Assembly: GCF_002844275.1 (NCBI RefSeq)
Contig: NZ_NXGX01000011.1
Location: 1-64,000 of the forward strand
Length of the DNA stretch: 64,000 nucleotides
Direction: 5' to 3'
Source: Thalassospira lohafexi
GTDB taxonomy: Bacteria > Pseudomonadota > Alphaproteobacteria > Rhodospirillales > Thalassospiraceae
Shown here piece by piece: positions 52,787 to 61,826 of the stretch (its first letter is position 1; every line of letters starts with the position of its first letter). The notes under the pieces are model-generated. The model ran no database searches. It was not told the origin of the DNA and saw only the letters and a program-made list of their open reading frames with translations. The position numbers and the translations under genes are program-made.

Positions 52787-53790
52787 GTCGCTCTCCCGTC
52801 TTTCAGGATGAAGTTATCGTTTGCCGGTTGCCAGATATCCGTGATGCGACGGAACCCATCCTGATCACGTTTGATCTGGACAACGAGATCGACCATTTCC
52901 GTAAGAAACTCGGGAATGCGATCCATCTTCATTCCTGCCCACGCGATGTTTTGATCAAACTTGCGGTGTATTGCGTGTTTCGGATTAGTCGAATGGATTG
53001 TGAAGCTCACGCCGGTGGCGCCGGCATTAAGCGTTCCGAGTACGGCAAAGGCATTTTTCGTACTGATTTCCCCGAAAGGAACACGATCCGGGGTAATGCG
53101 GTTGACGTGATCGAAAAGTACACGCCAATCGACCATGCCTGTATTACTGCCACTTTCTCGCGCAGCAAGGAGCCCATTGCCGTCCCAAAACCGCTCAAGA
53201 AACAGCTCGCCCGAATCTTCAAGTGCGACAACGCGAACGTCGTCAGCGACAGAGGAAAGCAGCATGTTGAGCAAGCTGGTCTTACCAGTGTTTGTCCCAC
53301 CAGAAATGGCCATGTTCCAACCTTTGACCATCCCCTCAATCAGCAGTTCTTTGATTTCGTTTTCACACTTGATTTTGAGGCGATCCATCGCGTCATCAAG
53401 GTAATCACGATCCCCTTTCTTTGTTGCCGGCGTAAAGTCACGCCACGTCGGCGTGAAAGGATGTTTACAGCGTATCGCGAGGCTGAGGCCTGATCGGACA
53501 GAAGGCCCGACCAGACATTCAAACCGATGCCCCTCATCAAGTGTTGTAGAAAGGATTGGATTACTGTCAGGGTCGAAATTCAGCCCCCGGTTATTCGAAA
53601 GAGCTATGCACAGGCCTTCAATAACAGCCTGTGTTAGCCTCGGGTCTTCGATTAATTTCTTCCCGGTACCGCGACGGTCCACCACGATCCGGTGCGGACC
53701 ATTCAACCGAACCTCGACGGTGGTCGGCTCGTCGTAGTAACGAGCGAGTGGGGCTACGATTTTTTTGTATAGCGGGTTGATGGCGTTCAT
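52783..53790 (-). CDS. virB11: VirB11/TrbB-type secretion ATPase
   Basis: The 335-residue protein has the Walker A SGGTNTGKTSLLN (about 182-194), VVALEDSGEL and the His-containing IHSTNPKHAI, all found in VirB11. Its N-terminal domain contains PTTVEVRLNG. ATG 53790 shares one base with the previous stop. It powers pilus assembly or substrate transfer on the cytoplasmic side. Confidence 0.92.
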   Translation of the reverse strand: MNAINPLYKKIVAPLARYYDEPTTVEVRLNGPHRIVVDRRGTGKKLIEDPRLTQAVIEGLCIALSNNRGLNFDPDSNPILSTTLDEGHRFECLVGPSVRSGLSLAIRCKHPFTPTWRDFTPATKKGDRDYLDDAMDRLKIKCENEIKELLIEGMVKGWNMAISGGTNTGKTSLLNMLLSSVADDVRVVALEDSGELFLERFWDGNGLLAARESGSNTGMVDWRVLFDHVNRITPDRVPFGEISTKNAFAVLGTLNAGATGVSFTIHSTNPKHAIHRKFDQNIAWAGMKMDRIPEFLTEMVDLVVQIKRDQDGFRRITDIWQPANDNFILKDGRAT

Positions 53791-56021
53791 TAATACCACC
53801 CCCACTGATTGATGCAGCCCGCTTTTACCGCGTAGGAATGCGCCGGAAACCCACCGTTGTTGGAACGATACGTGATGTACCATTGGTAGGTGCCCGAGTG
53901 GCCGGATTGGTTGTATGAAGGATACGCAGCCACGGTTTCACAGTTGCCCTTCACTGCATCGCCTATTTGCGTACCGTCTTCACGCTCTAGGATCTTTGTC
54001 CCCACGCTTGCGGTGTAGTTACAGTGGTCCCCGTAAGACGGGTATATTGTTTTGGCCTCCCCGTCGCTGCCCTGCTGTTCAACAAAGACCCTATACCCAG
54101 TCCGTCCGCAGACCGACCCTGTATATCCTTGCGGTGCGCTCCACCGTTTGTATGTTTCCGCTGCCCAATCTACTTTGATGTTGCATTTGTTCCCAAGATC
54201 CAATGGGGTTGCCTCACCAACAGTTACCTTGTGGGTTGTTTCGTCGGGCCGTTTGTAAATTTCGACTTCATCGCGTTCGTCAAATCGGGTGCAACCTTCA
54301 TAATAGGTTTCACCATTTGTCGCTGGGCCGACACCTGTATAAAGGTAAGGGACCTGTGGATCCCCGGGTAGTACCTGAGATGTCAGAACGTTGTATCGAC
54401 CAGACAGGGTTTCGACGCCCTCGATGTAGACAGTGACAAGTCGATAGGCGAACAGCTTGTCATCGTGGCGCTGCCATCCCGTCGTTTCTTGCTGATGGGT
54501 GTAGATGACACCGTTATCCTGACATTCCGTGACGGGCTCTTGCTTTCCGTCGAGCAGATAATAGAAGCGTTCACTGCCGATACTCTGTCCGGCCGATATG
54601 TTATGGCTCCATTTCCCCGGGTCTTGGCAACCCGATGTCGTTGACTGGATGTCTTTAGCCGAAGGATCTGGTGTGCATGGGGTGCGATAAATCTCGAAAC
54701 CGTGGACATTGATCATCACACGGCTTTGAAGCGTTACCTTTCCACTTTCGCGGTTGATGATTGGTTCACACACCTGATCGCCATTGGCGGTTTTATAGAT
54801 TGTGGAGTGATCGTATTCTTCGTCGTTATCCTGACAGGACGTATCCCAATCCTGACCTTCCAGCGTGTAGATGTATTTGGATCGACCGAACGATTTCCCG
54901 GCAAGGAAGTCGTCGCGAATATCGCACCCTTCCGTGGTTTTCTCCATCGGCACAGGCTCAACTTCAATCGACGCTGCACAGGACGAAACCGGAATTTCCT
55001 TGCCGTTATGATTGGTGTAAACCAGCTTGCCTTGCGGTACAGCTTCCAGATTGATGTAATCGAGATAGACCGTGCAGGCATTACGGTCTTCTACAATGTC
55101 GTAAACCTTTTCGGTGTCTGGCTGACAATCGCCAATTTCTTCCCGATTGCCGCCGCCGTCCGTGTAGTAATACATGAACTGGGCGGTAGCTTTCATCGTC
55201 TCGACATTTTCGTCGTAGGGACAAACGGCATAGCTCGGACTGATCTTGAACCGCTCCGAGCCATCCGCGCAATCGCTGTACTCGGGCGTTCCGTCCGTCA
55301 CCGTTTCAACCCGCGTTTGCTGGATAGCCTGCAACTGATCGAGATCCACACGGATTTCACATCCGTTCGTGGTGATGTTGGAGCTAATGACGGGGGTTTT
55401 CTTTACATCCAGCGCATCCGGGGTCGAATATCCCGAGGCATCCGGGTTGGATGATGCGTTTGAGCCGACCTTGCCTTCCGAGGCGCCAACACCTGAGTCG
55501 GCAACCTCTTCTTCGCTTTTTTCATCCTCAGGGATGTCTTCTGCGGCCGCGAGCCGTTCTAGGGCGGCCACAAGTTCCGGCTGATCTCCCTCAATCGTAA
55601 TTGGCGACGACGGATCCAACGCCGTTTGGTCAAGATTGAACTGTGCAACGAAGTTGTCTGAATTCAGCGGTTCGGTGCGATTGCCCTTACCAACACTTGA
55701 AAGAACAAGCTGACCGATTTTCATATCATCGACGGAAACATAACGGGCGTATGCCTTCGCAGTCACACCTTCAGTCAGTGTCTTGGAAACGCCCGGAATA
55801 TCGACAAACCCGAGATCGAGCGCTACTGGATCGTTCTCTGGCAATTCGGTCGGGGTCTTCGTTCGGGTGATAATATTCACCTTTTCGACAAGGCCATCCA
55901 TGCCGGCAGTCGGGGCTTCAGATTGTGAGCTGATACTGTCGATCTCTTGTGCGACCTGCGCTGTGGCGGGCAGGGCGAGACATGACGACAGTAGAAGCAA
56001 TGCAAACCATTTGCGTTTCAT
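53790..56021 (-). CDS. Large exported Cys-rich protein in T4SS operon
   Basis: The 743-residue protein has a signal peptide (MKRKWFALLLLSSC), which fits either a lipobox LSSC or cleavage after ATA. An N-terminal domain of about 200 residues is followed by a linker rich in Glu/Ser/Asp and a Cys-rich region (about 250-743, some 18 Cys) built from related units, for example KYIYTLEG...TSCQDND and RFYYLLDG...TECQDNG. It sits between virB10 and virB11, where no standard VirB protein occurs. A surface adhesin or mating-pair stabiliser, like TraN of F, is an inference. I recognise no family. Confidence 0.85.
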   Translation of the reverse strand: MKRKWFALLLLSSCLALPATAQVAQEIDSISSQSEAPTAGMDGLVEKVNIITRTKTPTELPENDPVALDLGFVDIPGVSKTLTEGVTAKAYARYVSVDDMKIGQLVLSSVGKGNRTEPLNSDNFVAQFNLDQTALDPSSPITIEGDQPELVAALERLAAAEDIPEDEKSEEEVADSGVGASEGKVGSNASSNPDASGYSTPDALDVKKTPVISSNITTNGCEIRVDLDQLQAIQQTRVETVTDGTPEYSDCADGSERFKISPSYAVCPYDENVETMKATAQFMYYYTDGGGNREEIGDCQPDTEKVYDIVEDRNACTVYLDYINLEAVPQGKLVYTNHNGKEIPVSSCAASIEVEPVPMEKTTEGCDIRDDFLAGKSFGRSKYIYTLEGQDWDTSCQDNDEEYDHSTIYKTANGDQVCEPIINRESGKVTLQSRVMINVHGFEIYRTPCTPDPSAKDIQSTTSGCQDPGKWSHNISAGQSIGSERFYYLLDGKQEPVTECQDNGVIYTHQQETTGWQRHDDKLFAYRLVTVYIEGVETLSGRYNVLTSQVLPGDPQVPYLYTGVGPATNGETYYEGCTRFDERDEVEIYKRPDETTHKVTVGEATPLDLGNKCNIKVDWAAETYKRWSAPQGYTGSVCGRTGYRVFVEQQGSDGEAKTIYPSYGDHCNYTASVGTKILEREDGTQIGDAVKGNCETVAAYPSYNQSGHSGTYQWYITYRSNNGGFPAHSYAVKAGCINQWGWY

Positions 56022-56025
56022 GCTG

Positions 56026-57144
56026 TTACTCCACTTCTTTGATATACCAGTCCGTTGCCGGACGAATTTGCAGGCGTGTGCCTTGGCGAATTGTGATGAT
56101 CGGCTTGAGATCAAGTGTCCGCTCAAGCATGTCGGCCGTAATTTCCCCAAACTTGTTCGAGAGTTCCTCAGACGCCTTTTCGGCAGCGGCCGTGGCCACT
56201 TCTCCATCGGCGTCCTCTGATTTTGTGCTGGCGGCCGCATAGCGCACCGCAGTGGAAATGCCGGTTAACAGGAAGGCGTTGCCGTAGCGCTGCCAGAACC
56301 TGTTATCGACTTCGCCCGAAACACCCACCCAGCCTTGCTGGTTGGTTACGTTTGAGCCGAGATTGATGATTTCTGCCCTATGGCCCGCTATCAGAACGCG
56401 CTCGCACTCGATGGCCAGTTGTGAACTGCCCATGTCAGCAGGAGGCAGATAGCTGCAAATCATGCGTGTCCCTTTGGGCATCAAAACCATGCGGCCGTGA
56501 TAGCCGAACACATCGCGTGTTGTCTGAAGGATCACCGATCCGGGTTCTTCGCCGCCGACTTGGCTGTTTATCCCGGTTTCAAGCTGAACAGAGATGTATC
56601 GATCCTGTGCAATCGTGCGCGAGTTATCGACCGGCAGTGTTGAGGTGCGACGTGGTCCGTCATAGTCTTCTGGTTCTTGGCCAACATCTTTCAAATCAAG
56701 CGGGTCAGGACCAATCCTGCGGCCCATTTTCGGAACCGGCACAGTGTTGGTAAATCCATCCCCTTCATCCATCGGCACACGCGGATCGTGATAGGTCGCC
56801 AGCGAGAGACTTTGGGTGGATGGTTGCGATCTGGACCACGCGGCTTGCAACGCCAGTCTGTACGGATCAGGCGCAGGAGGTTCTGGAACAGGCTCAACAA
56901 CCAACTCTGGTTCAGGTTCCGGTGTTGGCGCCGGCGCAGGTGCCTCGCGTTTAATGATGACAGGAGGAAAGCGCGGGGCTGCGGGTTCTGGCGCAGGCGG
57001 GGCCGGTGGCGGCGGGGCTGGTAATGCCCATGCACTTGCGTCATCGGGTGGTAAGGTTGGTAGCACCTTTGCCTGTTCCGCATCGACACATAGACCATTG
57101 AGTGTGAGGCTTAACACCAGGGCGATATCGCAAATGGCACTCAT
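56026..57144 (-). CDS. virB10: VirB10/TrbI-type channel protein
   Basis: The 372-residue protein has a hydrophobic N-terminus, a Pro-rich stalk (about 35-95, PAPPPPAPPAPEP) and the C-terminal TrbI/VirB10 domain with VFGYHGRMVLMPKGTRMI and GWVGVSGEVDNRFWQRYGNAF, then the TIRQGTRLQIRP end. It spans the envelope and forms the outer-membrane pore with VirB7 and VirB9. It overlaps virB9 by ATGA. Confidence 0.92.
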   Translation of the reverse strand: MSAICDIALVLSLTLNGLCVDAEQAKVLPTLPPDDASAWALPAPPPPAPPAPEPAAPRFPPVIIKREAPAPAPTPEPEPELVVEPVPEPPAPDPYRLALQAAWSRSQPSTQSLSLATYHDPRVPMDEGDGFTNTVPVPKMGRRIGPDPLDLKDVGQEPEDYDGPRRTSTLPVDNSRTIAQDRYISVQLETGINSQVGGEEPGSVILQTTRDVFGYHGRMVLMPKGTRMICSYLPPADMGSSQLAIECERVLIAGHRAEIINLGSNVTNQQGWVGVSGEVDNRFWQRYGNAFLLTGISTAVRYAAASTKSEDADGEVATAAAEKASEELSNKFGEITADMLERTLDLKPIITIRQGTRLQIRPATDWYIKEVE

Positions 57145-58241
57145 GCTCCACCTACGAACTCAATGCACATGTACTTAAAACCGCTTTTCAGCGTTATGAG
57201 CTTTTGAGTGCTTTCGACAATGAATGTCTGCCCCTGAACCCGGGTATTTACCAGTTCGTCGAATTCATCGACCACGACATAGGCGGTCGGTAGTTCGAGA
57301 TCCTTCCATTTGTCGCCAAAGCGAATGTACGTGAAATAGTCATCGCGAAAGACGGTGACAGGTTCCAGTTCCTTGTCACCGTAAAGCTTATATTGACCCC
57401 ATCCGCGAAGCGCGTTGGGATCAAACTTGGCTTCTGCTACGTAGTCCTCATCGGGCGTGCCGGGGTTAGTATTGACCAGACCGTCTATTGCGTCCTTACC
57501 CTTATCAGAGGCTGGCAGGTCCATATTAGGTACTTTGGACGTATTTTTTTCATACTTATTTTGTACCAAATTTGTATCTGTATGCGCTGAAACCGGCACG
57601 GCCATCTCATCATCAATCTGGACGGTGCCATTTATCTTAACGAAAAGATCAGGGATGTTCTGTGAGTTCACACCCTCGGCGCGGAGATAAAACGGATAGA
57701 CTTGTCCAGATTCTCCACGGACGATCAGAGATGTATCGTATCCAAATCCTTTGGGTTGAACGACGATCCGGTTGTGTTCTCGCTGTTGAATGAGCCAGCC
57801 GGCTTTAATCCCACGATCAATGCCAAGAATCCTCTCACCAAGTGGCAACTCGATGAGTGTTGGCATTCTTTCGCGGGTACGGATGCGATAGGTGCAATTT
57901 GCACACATGTCCGGTTCGTACACGCCATCCTCTGGCTTGGCGTAGTCCCAGACTTCCTGTATTTGACCGGCTGTAATGGGCCGGACAAGCGGACCGAAAT
58001 TACCTTCGTTCTGATCTTTTGCCTGTTCTACAACACTGTCAGGAACAGGCATTTGTGGTCGTGGTGCCGTCGTAGCGGGCGGGTTGGTTGTTTGCGCACC
58101 TGTAAATGGTGCTTGTTGACCAGGCATGGGTGGGCGGGCTGTCTGAGCCATCGCATCAAGCGCAGACAGTGTAAGAAATGCGATCAGGCAGAGCCCAAGC
58201 ATGAGATGGATAAAAATCCTGAGAACCTTGGGTATTTTCAT
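57141..58241 (-). CDS. virB9: VirB9/TrbG-type channel protein
   Basis: The 366-residue protein has a long signal peptide (ends DAMA), a Pro/Gln-rich region, an N-terminal beta domain and a C-terminal VirB9-like domain with FTYIRFGDKWKDLELPTAYVV. A CANC pair at about residue 113 is an addition. It overlaps virB8 and virB10 by ATGA. Confidence 0.88.
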   Translation of the reverse strand: MKIPKVLRIFIHLMLGLCLIAFLTLSALDAMAQTARPPMPGQQAPFTGAQTTNPPATTAPRPQMPVPDSVVEQAKDQNEGNFGPLVRPITAGQIQEVWDYAKPEDGVYEPDMCANCTYRIRTRERMPTLIELPLGERILGIDRGIKAGWLIQQREHNRIVVQPKGFGYDTSLIVRGESGQVYPFYLRAEGVNSQNIPDLFVKINGTVQIDDEMAVPVSAHTDTNLVQNKYEKNTSKVPNMDLPASDKGKDAIDGLVNTNPGTPDEDYVAEAKFDPNALRGWGQYKLYGDKELEPVTVFRDDYFTYIRFGDKWKDLELPTAYVVVDEFDELVNTRVQGQTFIVESTQKLITLKSGFKYMCIEFVGGA

Positions 58242-59029
58242 GATGAACCTCGTGCACGCAAAATCATGTCCGTTACGGTGATCCCGTATGGATTGATGTA
58301 TTTCTGTTCCAATGAAACGGTTTGCTCGCTTGTGACCATGGAGAGGTAAGCGCGGAGCTTCGTCGGTTCCCCGACAGGCTTGCCGTTGCGACGATCAATT
58401 CGGATAAAGTCGATGGCGAACTTGTAATCACCTGTCAGGCTGGCGACCTTGTTAGCGCTTTCGATACGAATTTCGCGGTCCAGACCGCCCGCTATTGCAT
58501 CGGAAATCTTGCCGCTATCGATCCATTCGTTTCTGAAGTCGATCCATTCTCCACGTTCCGTCATGCGGGAGACTTCGCGCTGTCGTTCTTCCTGCGTTAC
58601 GCCGTCTATTTCGAGACGGGCCTTCACGTAACGGCGGGCCTTACCCTCCAGTTCGACATCGAAGGCATTTACGTCCTCAATGACCGGCTTGATCTGAAAG
58701 CGGATTTCATCTTCGTCGGCCGGAATGATCCAGAACGGCACCTTTTCCTTCAGAGGAACCATTCCAGCAATCACGTTGAACGAGACAACCAGACAGGCCA
58801 TGAGGCCGATGTTCATGCCAGCAGACAATCTGAGCATCCATGCAGAGCGACGATGTGATGCTTCGTATGCGAACGGGTCCGCAGTAACCGCAGGGGCGTG
58901 CCGGCCATGCATCGAACGGCCTGATGTCGTCGCGTCGGCTGGGGCAAGACTGCCATCGACCATTTTCTGATCGAGATGAGCCGCCCTGCGATCCCGTAAG
59001 TTTTGAAAAAAGCTGTTTAGCCGACCCAT
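58238..59029 (-). CDS. virB8: VirB8/TrbF-type scaffold protein
   Basis: The 263-residue protein has a cytoplasmic N-terminus, a single membrane helix (about 66-92, LSAGMNIGLMACLVVSFNVIA) and a periplasmic VirB8 domain with FAIDFIRIDRRNGKPVGEPTK. It nucleates the inner-membrane complex. It overlaps virB9 by ATGA. Confidence 0.88.
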   Translation of the reverse strand: MGRLNSFFQNLRDRRAAHLDQKMVDGSLAPADATTSGRSMHGRHAPAVTADPFAYEASHRRSAWMLRLSAGMNIGLMACLVVSFNVIAGMVPLKEKVPFWIIPADEDEIRFQIKPVIEDVNAFDVELEGKARRYVKARLEIDGVTQEERQREVSRMTERGEWIDFRNEWIDSGKISDAIAGGLDREIRIESANKVASLTGDYKFAIDFIRIDRRNGKPVGEPTKLRAYLSMVTSEQTVSLEQKYINPYGITVTDMILRARGSS

Positions 59030-59190
59030 TCAAAGCCTCCGCTATTGAAATCAATCGGATCACAGACGCATGGGCTTTTGCTCATCTCATCGGTGCCGGT
59101 ACCTTCTTTGGGCAGTTCAACACCATTGTCAGTGACAGCACATCCAGAGAGGAGAACGACAGTAGAGAAAATAATGATGAGATGTTTCAC
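59017..59190 (-). CDS. virB7: Small VirB7-like lipoprotein
   Basis: This 57-residue gene begins at GTG 59190, which overlaps the previous TGA (GTGA), and ends at a TAA inside the first codons of virB8. The N-terminus KHLIIIFSTVVLLSGCA is a lipobox (LSGC), giving a mature lipoprotein of about 40 residues with a CVC pair. Size, lipid anchor and position between membrane proteins and virB8 match VirB7, which anchors VirB9. Confidence 0.75.
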   Translation of the reverse strand: MKHLIIIFSTVVLLSGCAVTDNGVELPKEGTGTDEMSKSPCVCDPIDFNSGGFEWVG

Positions 59191-59579
59191 TGGCTTTCTC
59201 CCTCAACAGAGGGGCGAGCAGCCTTTGCAATGCCAATTTTCGCAAATGGCTTTGAGGTTTTGCTTGTGAATGGAAACCGGCCGAAGATGAATGTAAACCC
59301 GCCAATGCCCATCACCCACCATCCAGTCAGCAGGGTCAAAATTTTGGATGTGCCGGTCTGCAACCGCTCGGGCGAGATTGCCCCTAGTTCCTCGAAAATA
59401 GAGATTGCTTCATCCGGGGCAAAACAGATCACAACTAGCGTTATGATGCCGATGATGCCGCCTACGTAGGTCAGGTAGGATGTGAAAACACTTAAAGCCA
59501 ATCGCAACAGTCGGGCGATTTCCGGAAAAATGTGGTGGCGGACATAATTGAACCGAAACTTCTTATCCAAATGTTTCAT
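59187..59579 (-). CDS. Small membrane protein in T4SS operon
   Basis: The 130-residue protein has two hydrophobic segments (about 30-55 and 80-100), basic cytoplasmic ends and no clear motif. It overlaps both neighbours by ATGA/GTGA. I cannot match it to VirB2 or VirB3. Confidence 0.7.
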   Translation of the reverse strand: MKHLDKKFRFNYVRHHIFPEIARLLRLALSVFTSYLTYVGGIIGIITLVVICFAPDEAISIFEELGAISPERLQTGTSKILTLLTGWWVMGIGGFTFIFGRFPFTSKTSKPFAKIGIAKAARPSVEGESQ

Positions 59580-59938
59580 TGGGCACCTGTGTCACTGGAA
59601 TTTTGGGGGATATTGCGAGGCAATTGGCTTTGACCTTGGGTCAAAAGAGCCAATTGCTTTTGATTGGCGATAAGTTTCATGATCAGACGCGACACCCCCC
59701 AAATGAGGGCCGTCAAGATGATCGACAGGAAAACCAACTGCCTGAGAATTTGCGCTTGATCGGTGACATCCAGAGCGAGGAACGCACGGATGATTAAGAT
59801 CAGGGTTTCCGGCAGAAACAGAATTCCGAGACAAATGACAGACCAGAAAAGCAACCCTGTGCCCCGGTTAATGACGGTAATCACCACACCGGCCATGCTC
59901 AGGAAGGACGGCTTTTCGCCATGTGTTTTGATGCTCAT
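59576..59938 (-). CDS. Small membrane protein in T4SS operon
   Basis: The 120-residue protein has two membrane helices (about 20-46 and 60-85) and a Gln-rich C-terminus. AAAGGA lies 8 bases before ATG 59938. It resembles its downstream neighbour in layout, which suggests a functional pair; the family is unknown. Confidence 0.7.
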   Translation of the reverse strand: MSIKTHGEKPSFLSMAGVVITVINRGTGLLFWSVICLGILFLPETLILIIRAFLALDVTDQAQILRQLVFLSIILTALIWGVSRLIMKLIANQKQLALLTQGQSQLPRNIPQNSSDTGAQ

Positions 59939-59957
59939 TGCAAAAAGTCCTTTCATA

Positions 59958-61139
59958 TCAATTGTTCGAAATTCCGCCGCGTTTCAGGCGGTCCACATAT
60001 TCACCGAAGTTGCTTGCGGACGACCCGCCGCCCATTTTGCCCAAATCATTGAGCGCACTGCCTTTGGCCGAACCGAGAATGTCGGGATTGTTGAAAAGGG
60101 TTTCTCTTGCCGCCCCCAGTCCTGACTGGGCAACGCCCGTTGCTTTGTCTGCAAAGTTGAGAGCTTGCTTCAAACCGGGAGGGCCAAACTTCTTGGCCAT
60201 GTACATGCTGGCACCAACGGCGGAACCAGCCATGGTTGCAGCGGCAGTGTTAGTGAACTGAGATTCTGCTATGGAATTGGCGATGCCTGTGGCTTCGGTT
60301 ACGAAAACCGTGCCCATGATGCCAAGGATGACGGCGAGGAAGCCCGGGCCAGTGAAGAACGATCCGCCGTCAATTCCCACCATCCTCGTATCCAGATCCA
60401 AGGAAGTAACTGCAAACAAGCAGATCCCGATCGCTAGCGTTGCCCCGTACAACACCAGTCCGGCGGCAATCAGTGATTTTAAACCTTTCCAAACCATGCC
60501 TTGGCTCCATTGGAAGCCAATACCAAGCATGATGAAGGGTGATAGACCGGCAAGGACGGCAACCCGGAATATCGTGACCATGACCTGACTGAAATAAACA
60601 ACGATCAACAGGAACCAGGGGATGATGATCAGGACGCCGGTTAAAGGGCCTGTCAGGTTGCCGACAGAGAACGATTTCCAGAGTTCAAAACCGACATCCA
60701 GCACCTTCATAAATCCGCGTTCAGATGCAAACACAAGAAGGGTCACGCCGCTGTAATGATCTGTACCGTCGGCAGTCCAGTCAGCGCCTGAGACATTCCC
60801 GGCAGCGATCAGAACGGCACTCGCAGCAGCCGTCATTGTCCCGATTGCCATCTTGTAGATAATCATCACAAGGCCGGTCCCATCTGCGATCAAACCGCCT
60901 GCGACAATGACAAAGAATGTTTCGCGGCAAAGGCTTGCAAGATCGGCACGACCGAGTATCATCTTAATACCCTGAACCATCAGCCAAAGGCCGACGACGG
61001 CAATGAAAATCTTCAACATGCCGCTGGAAAGAACGACCGTAAGTGCCTCGACAAATTCACGGGCATTCTTTTCATATACCTGTACGACGTCACACGTCGC
61101 ACAGAAGGGGGCGTCTATAATTGGTGTTCTATCGGCCAT
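59958..61139 (-). CDS. virB6: VirB6/TrbL-type inner-membrane channel protein
   Basis: The 393-residue protein has at least six membrane helices, a Cys pair near the N-terminus (PFCATCDVVQVYE), the conserved GLSPFIMLGIGF-type central loop and a Gly/Ser-rich C-terminus typical of TrbL. AAGGAAAAAAC precedes ATG 61139. Its first 137 bases overlap a rightward gene. Confidence 0.88.
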   Translation of the reverse strand: MADRTPIIDAPFCATCDVVQVYEKNAREFVEALTVVLSSGMLKIFIAVVGLWLMVQGIKMILGRADLASLCRETFFVIVAGGLIADGTGLVMIIYKMAIGTMTAAASAVLIAAGNVSGADWTADGTDHYSGVTLLVFASERGFMKVLDVGFELWKSFSVGNLTGPLTGVLIIIPWFLLIVVYFSQVMVTIFRVAVLAGLSPFIMLGIGFQWSQGMVWKGLKSLIAAGLVLYGATLAIGICLFAVTSLDLDTRMVGIDGGSFFTGPGFLAVILGIMGTVFVTEATGIANSIAESQFTNTAAATMAGSAVGASMYMAKKFGPPGLKQALNFADKATGVAQSGLGAARETLFNNPDILGSAKGSALNDLGKMGGGSSASNFGEYVDRLKRGGISNN

Positions 61140-61803
61140 TGTTTTTTCCTTGATGATTTCCACACCTGCGCAAGCTCGATATGCTCCTAAGAAAGTCGAT
61201 TTCTTCGACTTCGAGCGAGCAGTTTCGCTGTGGAGTACCTTGAAAACTGGGGAAGCATACGATGCTGAGTACGCAAAATGTGCGAGCAGCGAAGCCTACA
61301 ATCACTGGGATGCCCGCTGGCTGAACGACGGGTCTACAAAGATTGAAGACCTCCAACTGGAGGACGAAGCGGACAGGAAGTTGGTCGAATATTGCCACGA
61401 CTTGAACCGCACCTACGATTACTGGGCCCGCTGGTACGACAGCATTGAAAAGATGATGACCACGACCACGGCGCTCAATCCGAATGGACCGATTGCCGAG
61501 CCTTGGAATGAATGGAAGGTTCTGTGTGAGAGGTACGATTACTGGTATGAAAAGTACCGGGATCGTGGATACAACGACGACCACAAGAATATCTTCACGG
61601 GTGAATGCAACGACCTTCCTGACTGGCGACTGCCAGACCAGGTAAAGAAGTACGATACTCTTCTTGCCAATAGCGTTATTCGCAGTGGAAAGAATAACGA
61701 ACAAAGCCGCATGGTCGTATCGAACTATCTTGCCAAACATGGCGATACACTGAGCAAAGCTGACCGCAAGGCTCTCGAAGAGATCATCAAACAGTTTCAG
61801 TGA
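61003..61803 (+). CDS. Exported protein encoded opposite to the tra operon
   Basis: From about 61120 the frame encodes a signal peptide IIGVLSAIVFSLMISTPAQA and then about 209 mature residues rich in Tyr, Trp, Asp and Lys with two Cys pairs, plausible codon use and stop at 61803. The upstream part from ATG 61003 is mostly the antisense of virB6 and has no ribosome site, so the true start is unclear: ATT 61120 follows AAGGGGG by 8 bases, or ATG 61018. It lies between the virB5-like gene and virB6, the place where TrbK/Eex entry-exclusion genes are found, but on the other strand. Confidence 0.65.
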   Translation: MKIFNMPLERTTVSASTNSRAFFSYTCTTSHVAQKGASIIGVLSAIVFSLMISTPAQARYAPKKVDFFDFERAVSLWSTLKTGEAYDAEYAKCASSEAYNHWDARWLNDGSTKIEDLQLEDEADRKLVEYCHDLNRTYDYWARWYDSIEKMMTTTTALNPNGPIAEPWNEWKVLCERYDYWYEKYRDRGYNDDHKNIFTGECNDLPDWRLPDQVKKYDTLLANSVIRSGKNNEQSRMVVSNYLAKHGDTLSKADRKALEEIIKQFQ

Positions 61804-61826
61804 CGGGTGACATGCTGGATGGACGA

